A DNA stretch of 64,000 bases from Massilia sp. ST3. Its GTDB lineage: Bacteria; Pseudomonadota; Gammaproteobacteria; Burkholderiales; Burkholderiaceae_D. The notes below the pieces were generated by a model. The model was not told the DNA's origin. It made no database searches and was given only the letters and a program-made list of their open reading frames with translations. The translations under genes were made by a program, and so were the position numbers. The stretch lies in the NCBI RefSeq assembly GCF_018119405.1, contig NZ_JAGPWC010000029.1, forward strand, positions 1 to 64,000, written 5' to 3'. This document shows, in pieces, positions 1 to 8,897 of this stretch (the first letter of the stretch is position 1; every line of letters begins with the position of its first letter).

Positions 1-77
1 GGGCGGGCGGGGGGCCCCCCCCCCCCCCCCCCCCCGCGCGGGGGGGGCGGGGGGGGGGGGGGGGGCCCCCCCCCCCA
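1..77. other. G/C homopolymer tract at window edge
   Basis: The first 77 bases are almost only long runs of G followed by long runs of C, unlike any other non-coding DNA here except 54231-54295. It carries no gene signal. It lies four bases beyond the stop codon of the patatin gene. A mis-assembled or mis-called segment is the simplest reading; a real hairpin-forming G/C block is less likely. Confidence 0.7.
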
Positions 78-80
78 CCC

Positions 81-3000
81 CTACCGGTATCGCTCGCGCA
101 CGCTGCCGGCGCAAACGCGGTCGTCCGTCTTGACACCCGTCCCGTGCCGCTTGAGCAGCTGCGCGCACAACACCTCCATGTCATGGCTCCCGTCGCCGCG
201 CCGCGCCGCATGCGCCGCGTCGCGCAGCGCGCATTCCGCCACGTGCTGGCCGAGCGCGCGGTAGCTTTCGAACTGCGCATCGTCGAACCACTGGTCCGCC
301 GTGCTCTGGTGCGGATAGTCCGGGTGCAGGCGCCGGTAGTTGAGCAGGTCGGCGTTCTCGTTGCCGACGATGGCCGGCTTGAGGTACAGCAGCACCCCGT
401 CCACCCCGGCGCGGTCAGCCTGGCTGTAGCGGATCACGCCGGCCGCGCAGCTGGCGCCGCACAGGCCGCTGTCCTTCCTCGGGTCCAGGCGCGAGACGTC
501 GAGGTCGATGCGCACGTGCAGGTCGGTGCCGCAGCGGCGGATCGCATTGCCCAGGTCCTCGAAGGCCAGGTCGCGGTCGCTGGCCACGTCGACCGCCACC
601 ACCAGCCGGCAGCGGCGCCGCACCAGTTCGTAGATGCCGAGGTTGTCAAAATGCCCGCCGTCGGCCAGGTGGACGTAGCGCGCATGGGTGTTGGTCATCC
701 CGAACAATTCGGCCAGGAGGCTGAACAGGCCGATGGGCGGCGAGGAGCTGAGCCAGGTCGGGCGGCGCGGGTTCGGGCACCAGCGCCCCAGCCGCACGTT
801 AAACATCGTCATCAGGAAGTTCAGCGGCGGCGAGGAATGGACGCCCATGTTGGGACTGGCCGCCGCCCCAGACAAGGCCACCGCCATGCCGAGCCGCACG
901 CCGGCGTCGTCGTCGGTGCCGACGCCCGAGCGCGAGGCGTACAGGTCGGTGGGGCGGTAGCAGCCGCGCGCCGACTCTCCGCGATCCGATTCCGCCTGGC
1001 GCTCTGCGCCCTCGGGCAGCGGCGGCAGCTCGAAGCCGCACCAGCGCGGCGTGAACGCGAACGAGGCCGCGCGCCGCGTGCGCCAGGCCAGCTCCTCGCC
1101 GCTCACCAGGCTGAGCGACGTGTTGATGATGGGATAGGGACGCTGGGCCTGCAGTTCCGCCAGCGGCAGGTCGTCGCCGGGATCGAAGCCGGTGAACGGG
1201 TGCGGGCGGCGCGCGCGGTTGCTGGCGCCAAAGTAGGCGCGCACCACGCGGTTGCGGTACAACATGTAGAGCGAAAACTTGTTGATGTCGACGCGCCAGC
1301 CGAGCAGCAGGGCGGCGCCCAGTAAAGCGCCGAAGGCCAGCGCCAGGCGCTCGCCATCGGTGGCCAGGGTGGCGCGCGCGTGGGCCGCGTAGACGCAGCT
1401 GAGCTGCGCATGCGGGCAGTCGACGCTGGGATAGGCCACCACCGCCTGCACCAGGGCGCTCAGGAGCGCGAAGATCCCGACCGTGAACACGTAGGGCGCC
1501 AGGCGCGCCGCCAGTTCCAGCCGCGCCGGCATGCCGCGCCCGCCGGCGCCTGGGCCGGCGCCGGTGCCAGTTCCAGTACCGCTGCCGGCCTTCAGGCCGA
1601 CCGCCGTCATCGCCAGCCAGCCGAGCAGGGTGCCGAGGTTCGACCAGGGGTCGTAGGTCAGCCAGGCCCAGTGCAGCAGCGGCGCGAAGAAGAAGCTCAC
1701 GCCGAAGGCGGCCAGCCAGGTGAGCGCGAAGATCGCCGTCCAGGCGCCCTGGCGGCTCCACCATTCGCGGCTGGCGTCGCTGTACAGGCGGCCGATCAGG
1801 CCGATCATGAGGGTCGTGGTACCGGCGAACAGGGCCATCATCAGCGGCATGCCGAAGCTGGCCAGGGCGATCGCGTTGTTCAGCACCGGATGCGTGGCCG
1901 GGTCGGGCAGCAGCGCCAGGCCGCCCAGCAGGAGGAAGGTGCCAAGCGTCAGCGCGCCCATCGCGCACAGGAAGTGCGACAGGCCTTCGCCCAGTTCGGC
2001 GCGGGTGAGGTCGCGCAGGGGCCGCTCGCTGCCCAGGCGCGCATCCAGCGCCAGTACGCCCGCGGCCAGCGGCAGCAGGGTCACCAGTCCCCACAGCGCC
2101 TGCACGAGGGCGCCGCGCGCCGACGCGGCAAACAGCGGCACCTCGGGCGCGAAGGCACGCCCCGCTTCCAGCAGCACCAGGGCCACCACGCAGGCGCCGG
2201 CCAGGCACAGGGTGTAGCCGGCGCGCCGGTAGGGACTGGCGCGGTCGTGGGCCAGGTACCAGCCGCAGGCCCAGACGATGAAGTAGACCAGCCCCGGCGC
2301 CAGTAGCCATCCCCAGCGGCCGTGCAGCGCCGCCGGCACCAGGATGCCTTCCCACGCCAGGAGTTCACCCCCATGGGGCCACAGGCCCAGGCTGCCGAGG
2401 AAGCCCGCCAGCAGCAGCGGCAGGTTGATGCACCACAGGACCGCGCCCTGCGACAGCGGAAAGCGGCGCAGGCCGCGCGAGCTTTCCGGCTTGCTGGAGA
2501 TCGACAGCGCGATGCAGAACACCGCACCGAGGAACAGCAGCACGCCGGTGATCCAGGCGAAATCGGCGAGGTGGGCCCAGGGACCACCGGGGGCGACGAT
2601 CCGGTTGACCGCCCATACGCAGATGCGCGGCAGCAGCAGCAGGGCGCACAGCCAGGCCACCAGCATGGCCAGGTTCAGGCCCGTGTTGCGCACGTAGGTG
2701 CCGATCAGGGTCCAGGTGTCGGCGCTGAACATGCCCCCGCGTGGCGACAGGTAGTTGCTGTACTGGCGCAGGAAGCGCACCGCCGGCGCCTCGGCGCTGC
2801 CCGCGGCGGGCGCCAGCATGGCCTCGACCGCCGCCACGTCGCCGCCATGCGCGTGGATGCACTTGGACAGCCAGCCGCCGATGAAACCGCCGCCCGAGAC
2901 CGTGGACAGGTAGTCGAAGCGGCGCAGCAGCCCGTGGCCGGCCAGGGCCTGCAGCACGCCCAGGCCGAAGGTGGCGCTGCGCACCCCGCCGCCGGACAGG

Positions 3001-3347
3001 GCCAGGCCGGCCAGCCGGCTGCCGTGGGCGCGCCCCAGCAGCTGGTCGGGATCGGGCGGGCAGGGACAGGAAGAGGGCTGGACGGCGCCGGGGCGGAGCA
3101 GGGCGAGTTCGTCCTCGAAGACCTGGCCGAACACGGCGCCCGCGCAGCCGTCGAGACAGCGCAGGGTGTCGGCATCGAACTTGTCGCCGGGCGGCAGGCC
3201 GTGGCGCCGCCGCAGCCTTGCGATGGCCTCGCCCAGCTCGGCAAGCGAGGCGGCCTGGGCGGGCGGTCGGCAAGCGGCCGCTTCGAGCTTGCGGCGCAGG
3301 TCGGCGACCTGGGCCGGCGTGAGGCTGGAAAAGTCGGCTGGTTTCAT
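81..3347 (-). CDS. Large membrane patatin-like phospholipase
   Basis: This 1088-residue protein is probably a membrane-bound lipid acyl hydrolase of the patatin family. The oxyanion loop GGGVRS is at residues 119-124 and the nucleophile is Ser151 in TVSGGG; the usual first Gly of GxSxG is replaced, as in many long bacterial patatins. The catalytic Asp lies in ADGGHFDNLG near residue 895. Between them, roughly residues 220-660, are many hydrophobic helices, so the two halves of the active site are separated by a membrane insert. The start ATG has a GGAG about 12 bases upstream. The stop is four bases from the G/C tract at the window edge. Substrate and physiological role are not evident. Confidence 0.85.
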   Translation of the reverse strand: MKPADFSSLTPAQVADLRRKLEAAACRPPAQAASLAELGEAIARLRRRHGLPPGDKFDADTLRCLDGCAGAVFGQVFEDELALLRPGAVQPSSCPCPPDPDQLLGRAHGSRLAGLALSGGGVRSATFGLGVLQALAGHGLLRRFDYLSTVSGGGFIGGWLSKCIHAHGGDVAAVEAMLAPAAGSAEAPAVRFLRQYSNYLSPRGGMFSADTWTLIGTYVRNTGLNLAMLVAWLCALLLLPRICVWAVNRIVAPGGPWAHLADFAWITGVLLFLGAVFCIALSISSKPESSRGLRRFPLSQGAVLWCINLPLLLAGFLGSLGLWPHGGELLAWEGILVPAALHGRWGWLLAPGLVYFIVWACGWYLAHDRASPYRRAGYTLCLAGACVVALVLLEAGRAFAPEVPLFAASARGALVQALWGLVTLLPLAAGVLALDARLGSERPLRDLTRAELGEGLSHFLCAMGALTLGTFLLLGGLALLPDPATHPVLNNAIALASFGMPLMMALFAGTTTLMIGLIGRLYSDASREWWSRQGAWTAIFALTWLAAFGVSFFFAPLLHWAWLTYDPWSNLGTLLGWLAMTAVGLKAGSGTGTGTGAGPGAGGRGMPARLELAARLAPYVFTVGIFALLSALVQAVVAYPSVDCPHAQLSCVYAAHARATLATDGERLALAFGALLGAALLLGWRVDINKFSLYMLYRNRVVRAYFGASNRARRPHPFTGFDPGDDLPLAELQAQRPYPIINTSLSLVSGEELAWRTRRAASFAFTPRWCGFELPPLPEGAERQAESDRGESARGCYRPTDLYASRSGVGTDDDAGVRLGMAVALSGAAASPNMGVHSSPPLNFLMTMFNVRLGRWCPNPRRPTWLSSSPPIGLFSLLAELFGMTNTHARYVHLADGGHFDNLGIYELVRRRCRLVVAVDVASDRDLAFEDLGNAIRRCGTDLHVRIDLDVSRLDPRKDSGLCGASCAAGVIRYSQADRAGVDGVLLYLKPAIVGNENADLLNYRRLHPDYPHQSTADQWFDDAQFESYRALGQHVAECALRDAAHAARRGDGSHDMEVLCAQLLKRHGTGVKTDDRVCAGSVRERYR

Positions 3348-3473
3348 GAGGCACGCTCCGGCTGAAGCGGCCAGGCGCGCCGGCCGCCAGGACAGTTCAG
3401 CACGCCTGGTACAGGGGCGCCCTCGACTGCGTCAACCCGCAGGCGGACTCATCGCACTTTTTATTGCACTGTG

Positions 3474-3504
3474 TTAACGACAAACGCCCGTCCATGGACG
3501 GGCG
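3474..3504 (-). terminator. Hairpin terminator after PEP-CTERM gene
   Basis: A perfect 20-base palindrome at 3485-3504 (CGCCCGTCCA and its complement) lies 37 bases after the stop of the leftward PEP-CTERM gene and is followed on that strand by TTTGTCGTT. It looks like a Rho-independent terminator with a modest U-tract. Confidence 0.5.
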
Positions 3505-3541
3505 CTGCGTATCGGAACCGGCCGATCGACTTACTGTTTAC

Positions 3542-4210
3542 TCACTTGCTGGCCTTGCGGCGGCGTGCGGCGGCCAGGGCGGCGAGACTCGCGCCGAACA
3601 GGGCGAGCGAAGCAGGCTCCGGCACGTCGGCCTGGGCCGCTTCCTCGAAGTCGATGCTCAGCTGGGGGCCGAGGCCGCCGCAGAGCATGGCGCCTTCGCG
3701 GCTGCACAGGTCATTGCCGATGAAATCGCCCTGGGACGACAGGGTGATCAGGAAACCGGCGTGGCTGGCGCCGTCGTCCAGCAGTGACTGGATCAGGCTG
3801 GTGGCGTCGACCGTGTAGGTCGGCTTGCCGGTCAGGACAGGCGTCGACAGCAGCAGCGTGCCGGTACGGCCACCATCCTCGTCGGTGATCGCGCCGTCGC
3901 CGCCATAGCCCCAGAAATTGAAGGAGGCGCCGCCGACCGTGGTGCCGCCGCTGGTGATGGTGAAGGTGGCGGAGGTGATCTTGTGGTTCGGCTGCAGGCC
4001 GTCCAGCGAGAATTCCAGCGCCGAGCGGTTCAGGCCGGTGAAGCCGAAGGTACGCAGGAAGCCGTCGCCCGGGTCGCCGCTCACGGTGAAGGCAGTGTAG
4101 CTGTCGTTGCTGCCGAACCAGTCGTCGGCGACCGCGCCGGTGGTGATGTTGCCGGCATTGGCAATGCTCGCGCAGCACAGTGCGCCGATGGCTGCAAATT
4201 TCTTGATCAT
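3542..4210 (-). CDS. PEP-CTERM sorting domain protein
   Basis: A 222-residue exported protein. The start chosen is the ATG at 4210 (MIKKFAAIGALCCASIANA), which gives a clean signal peptide and has AGGGA upstream; an in-frame ATG at 4312 would add 34 non-signal residues. The C-terminus carries the exosortase recognition signal: VPEP, a hydrophobic helix, then the basic tail ARRRKASK. Such proteins are processed by exosortase/EpsH and usually end up at the cell surface with exopolysaccharide. The middle is a beta-rich domain of unknown function with two Cys near the end. No exosortase gene lies in the window. A sigma-54 promoter sits upstream (4271-4287). Confidence 0.88.
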   Translation of the reverse strand: MIKKFAAIGALCCASIANAGNITTGAVADDWFGSNDSYTAFTVSGDPGDGFLRTFGFTGLNRSALEFSLDGLQPNHKITSATFTITSGGTTVGGASFNFWGYGGDGAITDEDGGRTGTLLLSTPVLTGKPTYTVDATSLIQSLLDDGASHAGFLITLSSQGDFIGNDLCSREGAMLCGGLGPQLSIDFEEAAQADVPEPASLALFGASLAALAAARRRKASK

Positions 4211-4270
4211 GTCGAATCCCTGGTGATGGTGGTTGGCGTCTGGATCGCGCCTGATGTTTATCAAACTACA

Positions 4271-4287
4271 ATGCAAATTGCGTGCCA
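4271..4287 (-). promoter_or_regulatory. Sigma-54 (-24/-12) promoter
   Basis: Read on the minus strand the site is TGGCACG-N4-TTGCA, matching the RpoN consensus at every conserved position, with the GG and GC elements ten bases apart as required. Predicted transcription start is near 4261, giving a 5' leader of about 50 bases before the ATG at 4210. An activator-binding site was not identified. Confidence 0.75.
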
Positions 4288-4411
4288 GAAAGAGAAGACT
4301 CAACTTGATCAAACACTTGGACGTGACTAAGCCGACGCTATATTTACGCCTGTAAAGAATTCCGACAGGTAATAACGAAGCGCGGGCAAGAGGCCCGGGC
4401 TGGTTTGTCTT

Positions 4412-5095
4412 CTAGGCTTTGTCGGCCTTGCTGCGCGCCGTGCGTGCATTACGCCCTGGGGCGCCATTCGCGGCTGGAGAGGCGTCGGCGGGAGCGCCGG
4501 ATGACGCGTCGCCAGGGGCGGCGCCGCCCGAATTCCCGCCTGCCGGCGCTGCCGGCTTGTCGTCGGCGCCCTTGGTCTCCGCCGGCATGGCGCTGGCTAC
4601 GGCTTGCCGGAACTGTTCTTGCAGGAGATTCCACCAGGCGACCGCGGCCGGCATGGGGGCGCCCGCGCCCGCCCCGGTATCGGCGGCGCCATCGGGGGCG
4701 CCCGCGTCCGGCCGAGACGGTGGCGTGGAACCCGGCTGGGCTGCCGGCGCGGCTTGGCCGAAGAAGGGGGCGAAGGGCGCCATCGGCGCCTCGCCGCCTG
4801 CCTTGCCCATGGCCTGGGCCATGCTTTCGCTCATGGTCTTGAGGGCGGCGAGGGTGCCGCGCTGGACTTCCAGGGCCTGAATGGTTCCGCGCAGCATGCC
4901 GAGGTTCAGGTTCAGCCAGGACTCGACGGCCTTGAGGTCGGCGATTTTCTTGTCCAGCTCGTCGGTCGACAGGGTGCCGCCCGTCAAACCCGACACGCCG
5001 GGCATGCCGGGGATGTTCATGCCGCCCCAGAGCTGCTTGACGAATTCCAGCGTATCGGTCATTCCGGCCGCGTTGGGCATGGGAGGCTTGAGCAT
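4412..5095 (-). CDS. phaM: PhaM-family PHA granule regulatory protein
   Basis: This 227-residue protein matches PhaM of polyhydroxyalkanoate-storing Burkholderiales. The N-terminal 90 residues hold the family block: DTLEFVKQLWGG, then LDKKIADLKAVESWLNLNL and IQALEVQR. PhaM binds and activates the PHB synthase PhaC on granules and also binds DNA, helping to segregate granules. Here the middle is a long Ala/Pro/Gly-rich linker and the C-terminus is Arg/Lys/Ala-rich (RNARTARSKADKA), consistent with a DNA-binding tail. The ATG at 5095 has AGGAGA seven bases upstream. No other pha gene is nearby. Confidence 0.85.
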   Translation of the reverse strand: MLKPPMPNAAGMTDTLEFVKQLWGGMNIPGMPGVSGLTGGTLSTDELDKKIADLKAVESWLNLNLGMLRGTIQALEVQRGTLAALKTMSESMAQAMGKAGGEAPMAPFAPFFGQAAPAAQPGSTPPSRPDAGAPDGAADTGAGAGAPMPAAVAWWNLLQEQFRQAVASAMPAETKGADDKPAAPAGGNSGGAAPGDASSGAPADASPAANGAPGRNARTARSKADKA

Positions 5096-5458
5096 GGTGA
5101 TCTCCTAGATTGGTCTTGATTAGCGTAGCAGAGAATTAACACCGCACCAACCGTGCAAAGGGCCAGTTTTACCCTTGAAGGATAGTCGCTTTCTTCTTTA
5201 AACCCTATTTATTAGAATTAATGTTAGGAAACTAATATTTAGTTTTATTAATAAAATTCGCGATAAGAATTGAGAAGAAAATGATAGAGACTCTGTTGGA
5301 CAAGGTGGCGCAGCGCCGCAAGGCGGCGCGCGAGCGCTTCGGCGCGGCGTGGCGCGGTCAGCACCGGATCGCCGCCTGACGGGCCATTCCCCGGACGTCC
5401 CGCTCCGGCGCCGCGCCGCTGGAAAGCAGAGCGGCGGCGCTCAGGCTACACTGGCGGC
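5096..5458. other. Divergent intergenic region, AT-rich core
   Basis: This 363-base gap separates phaM (leftward) from the DUF3108 pair (rightward). Positions 5190-5280 are strikingly AT-rich for this genome and probably hold promoters, but no hexamer pair is convincing. The only coding possibility is a 32-codon frame at 5281-5379, listed separately. Confidence 0.5.
5281..5379 (+). CDS. Possible 32-residue small ORF
   Basis: An ATG at 5281 opens a 32-codon frame encoding a basic amphipathic peptide (MIETLLDKVAQRRKAARERF and 12 more). GAGAAG lies close upstream. The peptide is helix-prone and Arg-rich, but nothing beyond the start signal supports translation, and it could be chance in GC-rich DNA. 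Confidence 0.2.
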   Translation: MIETLLDKVAQRRKAARERFGAAWRGQHRIAA

Positions 5459-6589
5459 ATGAGTTCCGCTTCGTTCTTCCGCCAACGGCGCCGGGCGCTG
5501 GTGCTCGGCACGCTGGTCGTGCTGCTGCACTGGATGGCCTTGCGCCTGATCGATGCGAACATGGGCGTCCCGCGCCAGTTTGCCGGTGAAGGCGGCCCGG
5601 ACGCGATGCTGGCGCAGCTGCTGCCGGCGCCGAAACCCGCCGGTGCGCCACCCGCGCCGGTCCCGCTGCCGGTGCCGAAGCTGGCCCCGCCGCCGCTGCC
5701 GCGGATAGCGCCGCTGCCGGCCGAACTGGGCATCCCCGCCCAGGAAGCGGGCGGCGCCACCACGGAGGCGCCGCCGGCGCTCCAGGAAGCCGCGCCCCCG
5801 GTTCCCGCACAGCCACCGGCGCCCCTGCAACAGGCCGCGGCCCAAGCTCCTCCCGCGCCGGCCGCCGAGCCGCCACCGGCGCCCGGGCCGGCCCCCGCGC
5901 CTGAACTGCCGCGCTACACCGTCGACATGCCGCCCGCGGCCGACATCCTGCTCGACGTCGCGCGCGTCGATGCCGACGGCACCCGCTGGTCCGGCGAAGC
6001 CCTGCTGTCGTGGCAGCTGGGACAGGACGCCTACCGCATCCGCATCGAGGCCGGCATCAAGGTGGTGTTCGCGCGCGTGAACCTGGTGGTGCTGACCAGC
6101 GAGGGCAGGCTGGGCGCGGCCGGCTTCGCTCCCGTCAAGATGACGGAGAAGCGGCGTGGCCGGGCCCTGACCGCCACCCATTTCGACTGGGACGGCAACA
6201 AGATCAGTTTTTCAGCCTCCGAGGCCAGCTATCCGCTGGCGCCGGGCGCCCAGGACAAGGCCAGCGTGCCGCTGCAGCTGGCGGCGATCGCGCGCGGCGA
6301 CCCCGCGCAGCTCAAGGGCGACATCGATATCCTGGTGGGCGAGGACCGCGACGCCAGCGTGTTCCGCTTCCAGGTGGTGGGGCAGGAAGAGATCGTTACC
6401 CGGCTCGGCCGCCTCCAGACGCTGCACCTGACGCGCCCGCCCAAGCCGGGTTCGTACAAGTCGCGCCTGGACGTGTGGCTGGCCCCGGCGCACGGCTGGG
6501 TGCCTGTACAGATTCGCAATACCGAGGCGAACGGAGCGGTCACGACGCAAACGGTGAATAATATCGTCTTGAACCGACCAGGGACCTGA
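5459..6589 (+). CDS. DUF3108 protein with TonB-like N-terminus
   Basis: A 376-residue envelope protein. It opens with one transmembrane helix (about residues 13-32), followed by a Pro/Ala-rich segment at roughly 55-155, and ends in a DUF3108 domain (about 160-376). DUF3108 is predicted to be a periplasmic beta-rich fold of unknown function. The membrane anchor plus long proline-rich spacer resembles TonB architecture, so the domain probably reaches across the periplasm. It lies one base ahead of a second DUF3108 gene, and the two C-terminal domains are recognisably similar (YPL..G.QD, VSVTWQLAAIAR-type segments, VWLAP..W.PV). Confidence 0.75.
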   Translation: MSSASFFRQRRRALVLGTLVVLLHWMALRLIDANMGVPRQFAGEGGPDAMLAQLLPAPKPAGAPPAPVPLPVPKLAPPPLPRIAPLPAELGIPAQEAGGATTEAPPALQEAAPPVPAQPPAPLQQAAAQAPPAPAAEPPPAPGPAPAPELPRYTVDMPPAADILLDVARVDADGTRWSGEALLSWQLGQDAYRIRIEAGIKVVFARVNLVVLTSEGRLGAAGFAPVKMTEKRRGRALTATHFDWDGNKISFSASEASYPLAPGAQDKASVPLQLAAIARGDPAQLKGDIDILVGEDRDASVFRFQVVGQEEIVTRLGRLQTLHLTRPPKPGSYKSRLDVWLAPAHGWVPVQIRNTEANGAVTTQTVNNIVLNRPGT

Positions 6590-6590
6590 T

Positions 6591-7349
6591 ATGCACATGA
6601 CCACGATCCGGCGCGCTGGCGCTGTCCTCTTGACGGCGGCGAGCCTCGGCGCCTGCGCCCAGGACGCCGCGCCCGCGCATCCGTCAGCCAGGCGCGCCTT
6701 CGCGCTGCCGCCCTCGGCCGACCTGAGCTACGACCTGAGCGCGCGCCAGCGCGGCTTTTCGCTCAAGGGCGACGCCCTGGTCACCTGGCGCGCCGCCGAC
6801 GGGAAGTACCAGCTGAAGGCCGAATCGCGCGTCGCGGTGCTGGGCACCCTCACCGAGGACCGCAGCGAAGGCGCGATCGACGCCTATGGCCTGGCGCCGG
6901 CGGAATTCTGGGAAAAGCGCCTGCGCAAGGACCCGACCACCACCACCTTCGACCGCGCCGCCAAGACCCTGCGCTTTTCCGAGAGCGAGCAGACCTATCC
7001 GCTCAAGGGCGGCGAGCAGGACCGGGTCTCGGTCACCTGGCAGCTGGCCGCCGTGGCGCGCGCGGCGGGCGACAAGCTCAAGCCGGGCGCCAGCCTGGGC
7101 TTCTTCGTGGCCGGCCGGCGCGACGCCGAGGCCTGGACCTTCAAGGTGGCCAAGCGCGAAAAGCTGCGCACCGGACTGGGCGAACTGGACACCGTGCTGC
7201 TCGTGCGCGAGCCGCTGGCGGACGGCCGCAACCAGACCCTGTCGGTATGGCTGGCGCCGGAGCGCGACTGGTATCCGGTCAAACTGCGCTTCACCGACGG
7301 CGACAAGGAAACCATCGAGCAGACCATCCGCGCCATCGACAAGCAGTAA
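6591..7349 (+). CDS. Secreted or lipoprotein DUF3108 protein
   Basis: A 252-residue protein with an N-terminal signal sequence ending in SLGAC, a plausible though not ideal lipobox; signal peptidase I cleavage after the AQA-like region is the alternative. The rest is a DUF3108 domain like that of the preceding gene, from which it is separated by one base, so the pair looks like a tandem duplication in one operon. Conserved pieces are SESEQTYPLKGGEQDRVSVT, VAKREKLRTGLGELDTV and VWLAPERDWYPVKLRF. Function unknown; a periplasmic or outer-membrane role is inferred from the signal. Confidence 0.75.
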   Translation: MHMTTIRRAGAVLLTAASLGACAQDAAPAHPSARRAFALPPSADLSYDLSARQRGFSLKGDALVTWRAADGKYQLKAESRVAVLGTLTEDRSEGAIDAYGLAPAEFWEKRLRKDPTTTTFDRAAKTLRFSESEQTYPLKGGEQDRVSVTWQLAAVARAAGDKLKPGASLGFFVAGRRDAEAWTFKVAKREKLRTGLGELDTVLLVREPLADGRNQTLSVWLAPERDWYPVKLRFTDGDKETIEQTIRAIDKQ

Positions 7350-7443
7350 ATTCCTTAAATTTAATGCAATATTGTCCGACTGTTCATCGTGTGTCTTTCC
7401 CGCAATTGACAAGCTCCTAAGCAGGGTCTGGGAGCTGCCAAAC

Positions 7444-7473
7444 TGCAAATTGCCTAGTCTTAACTGTTATACT
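7444..7473 (+). promoter_or_regulatory. Predicted extended -10 promoter of condensin operon
   Basis: TGT-TATACT at 7465-7473 is an extended -10 element, with a weak -35-like TGCAAA at 7444-7449 (18-base spacing). The predicted start near 7480 gives a short leader before the ATG at 7524. A perfect TTGACA at 7405-7410 has no matching -10 and is probably not used with it. Confidence 0.4.
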
Positions 7474-7523
7474 GACGCCCCCGCGGAGCAGGCCTGGCCG
7501 CGCAAGAAGACTGGTATTCCACG

Positions 7524-8897
7524 ATGATCGACCACCTTGGCGGCGCGGCGCTGGCCGCAGACTCCTTTACGACAGCGCAGGACGACGATCCGCTGCAGGC
7601 CCACTTCCATGAAGGCGTGGCCCCCGACGAGATCGAGCAGGTGTTCCACCTCAAGCGCGCCCAGCCCATGCTGGCGGCCTTCACGGCGCTGTTCCATGGC
7701 ACCCAGGACGGCGTGCTGGTGCGCCTGCTGGTGCTGCGCGAGCTCGCGGGCGACACCGCCAGCTCGGCCTTCTCGCGCGCCGACATCAACCAGAAGCTGG
7801 CCTACCTGATCCCGGAAAGCCTGGAGACGGTGCTCAACCGCCTGCGCACCCACGGCCTGCTGGCCTGGGACGCCCCGGCCTCGGTATACCGTATCACGCC
7901 GCTGGCGCGCAACGTGCTGTCCGCCCTCGACACGTTGCTCGCCCTGGGCAAGCCCGAGGACGACGACGCCGAGATGGGCTTCCTGCTGTCGCAGGTGGCC
8001 GGCGCCCAAGCCGTGGGCGGGGTCACCGTCGACCAGTTGAAGCACCTGCTGGGCCGCCTGGTGGAGCTGACCGAGGAGTTCCGCGACGCCATCGCCTCGG
8101 GTTCCGAATTCCGCCTGCGCACCTCGCAGGCCAAGTGGCACATGGCCTGCGACTGGGTGGAGAAGGGCTCGGCCATCCTGCGCGCCATCACCACCGACGA
8201 GCGCGCCGATTCGGCCACCCATAAAGCCGCCCAGGCCATCGGGCGGGCGCAGTCGGCGCTGCTGAACATGCAGGGCATGTTCTCGCGCGCCCTGAACCAG
8301 ATCGAGCGCCAGCGCGTGCACCTGGGCCAGTCCGGCCTGTCGACCACCGACGTCAAGCGCTGGCTGCTGGCCCACGAGGACCTGGCCAGCCTGGCCGAAG
8401 GTGCGATCGACCGCCCGGTGGTGCCGCTGTTCACCACCCCGGCCGAGATGATCGACGTGGCCGAGACCGAGCTGCTGGCCGAGCGCGTGACCTCGACCGG
8501 CCCGAAAGGCCTGCCGAGCGGCCAGGACGCGCCCACCACCATCAACGACAACCCGGCCGGGCAGCTGGAGCTGAACGACTGGATCAACAAGCTGGCCGAC
8601 TTCGCCAACCTGGGCAACTTCCCCGAGTTTTCCGAGACCGGCCCGAAGAAGGTCCAGCTGCACGAGTCGCTGCTGCCGGCCAGCTTCGCCGTGGCCTCCT
8701 ACCGCGCCTCGCTGCTGCCGCTGCTGGGCGACGCCGCCGAGGCCAGCCTGCAGGGCCCGACCGCCGAGCTGGCGCGCCTGCCGCTGAACTTCGAGCCGGT
8801 GGACGAGATGGTCCAGCTGGACGACCCGGAAGTGGCCGCCATGTCGATCGCCACCCTTTCCCTGAATTCTTCCGAAAGCAGTACGCCCAATGAATGA
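7524..8897 (+). CDS. mksF: MksF-like kleisin subunit of SMC condensin
   Basis: A 457-residue protein, first gene of a three-gene operon with a small KITE-like protein and an SMC-type ATPase. Residues 25-130 look like a winged-helix domain (FHLKRAQPMLAAFTALFHG..., LNRLRTHGLLAWDAPASVYR), followed by a long helical region, the layout of MukF/MksF/JetA kleisins, which bridge the SMC heads and recruit the KITE dimer. The C-terminal 110 residues are more acidic and should contain the head-binding winged helix. It overlaps the next gene by 8 bases, so translation is likely coupled. No strong Shine-Dalgarno precedes the ATG. Assignment rests on order, size and domain layout rather than on diagnostic residues. 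Confidence 0.7.
   Translation: MIDHLGGAALAADSFTTAQDDDPLQAHFHEGVAPDEIEQVFHLKRAQPMLAAFTALFHGTQDGVLVRLLVLRELAGDTASSAFSRADINQKLAYLIPESLETVLNRLRTHGLLAWDAPASVYRITPLARNVLSALDTLLALGKPEDDDAEMGFLLSQVAGAQAVGGVTVDQLKHLLGRLVELTEEFRDAIASGSEFRLRTSQAKWHMACDWVEKGSAILRAITTDERADSATHKAAQAIGRAQSALLNMQGMFSRALNQIERQRVHLGQSGLSTTDVKRWLLAHEDLASLAEGAIDRPVVPLFTTPAEMIDVAETELLAERVTSTGPKGLPSGQDAPTTINDNPAGQLELNDWINKLADFANLGNFPEFSETGPKKVQLHESLLPASFAVASYRASLLPLLGDAAEASLQGPTAELARLPLNFEPVDEMVQLDDPEVAAMSIATLSLNSSESSTPNE

Noticed and set aside
7405..7410. Perfect TTGACA as -35 of the condensin operon
   Set aside because: No -10-like hexamer lies 15-19 bases downstream; the extended -10 at 7465 fits better.
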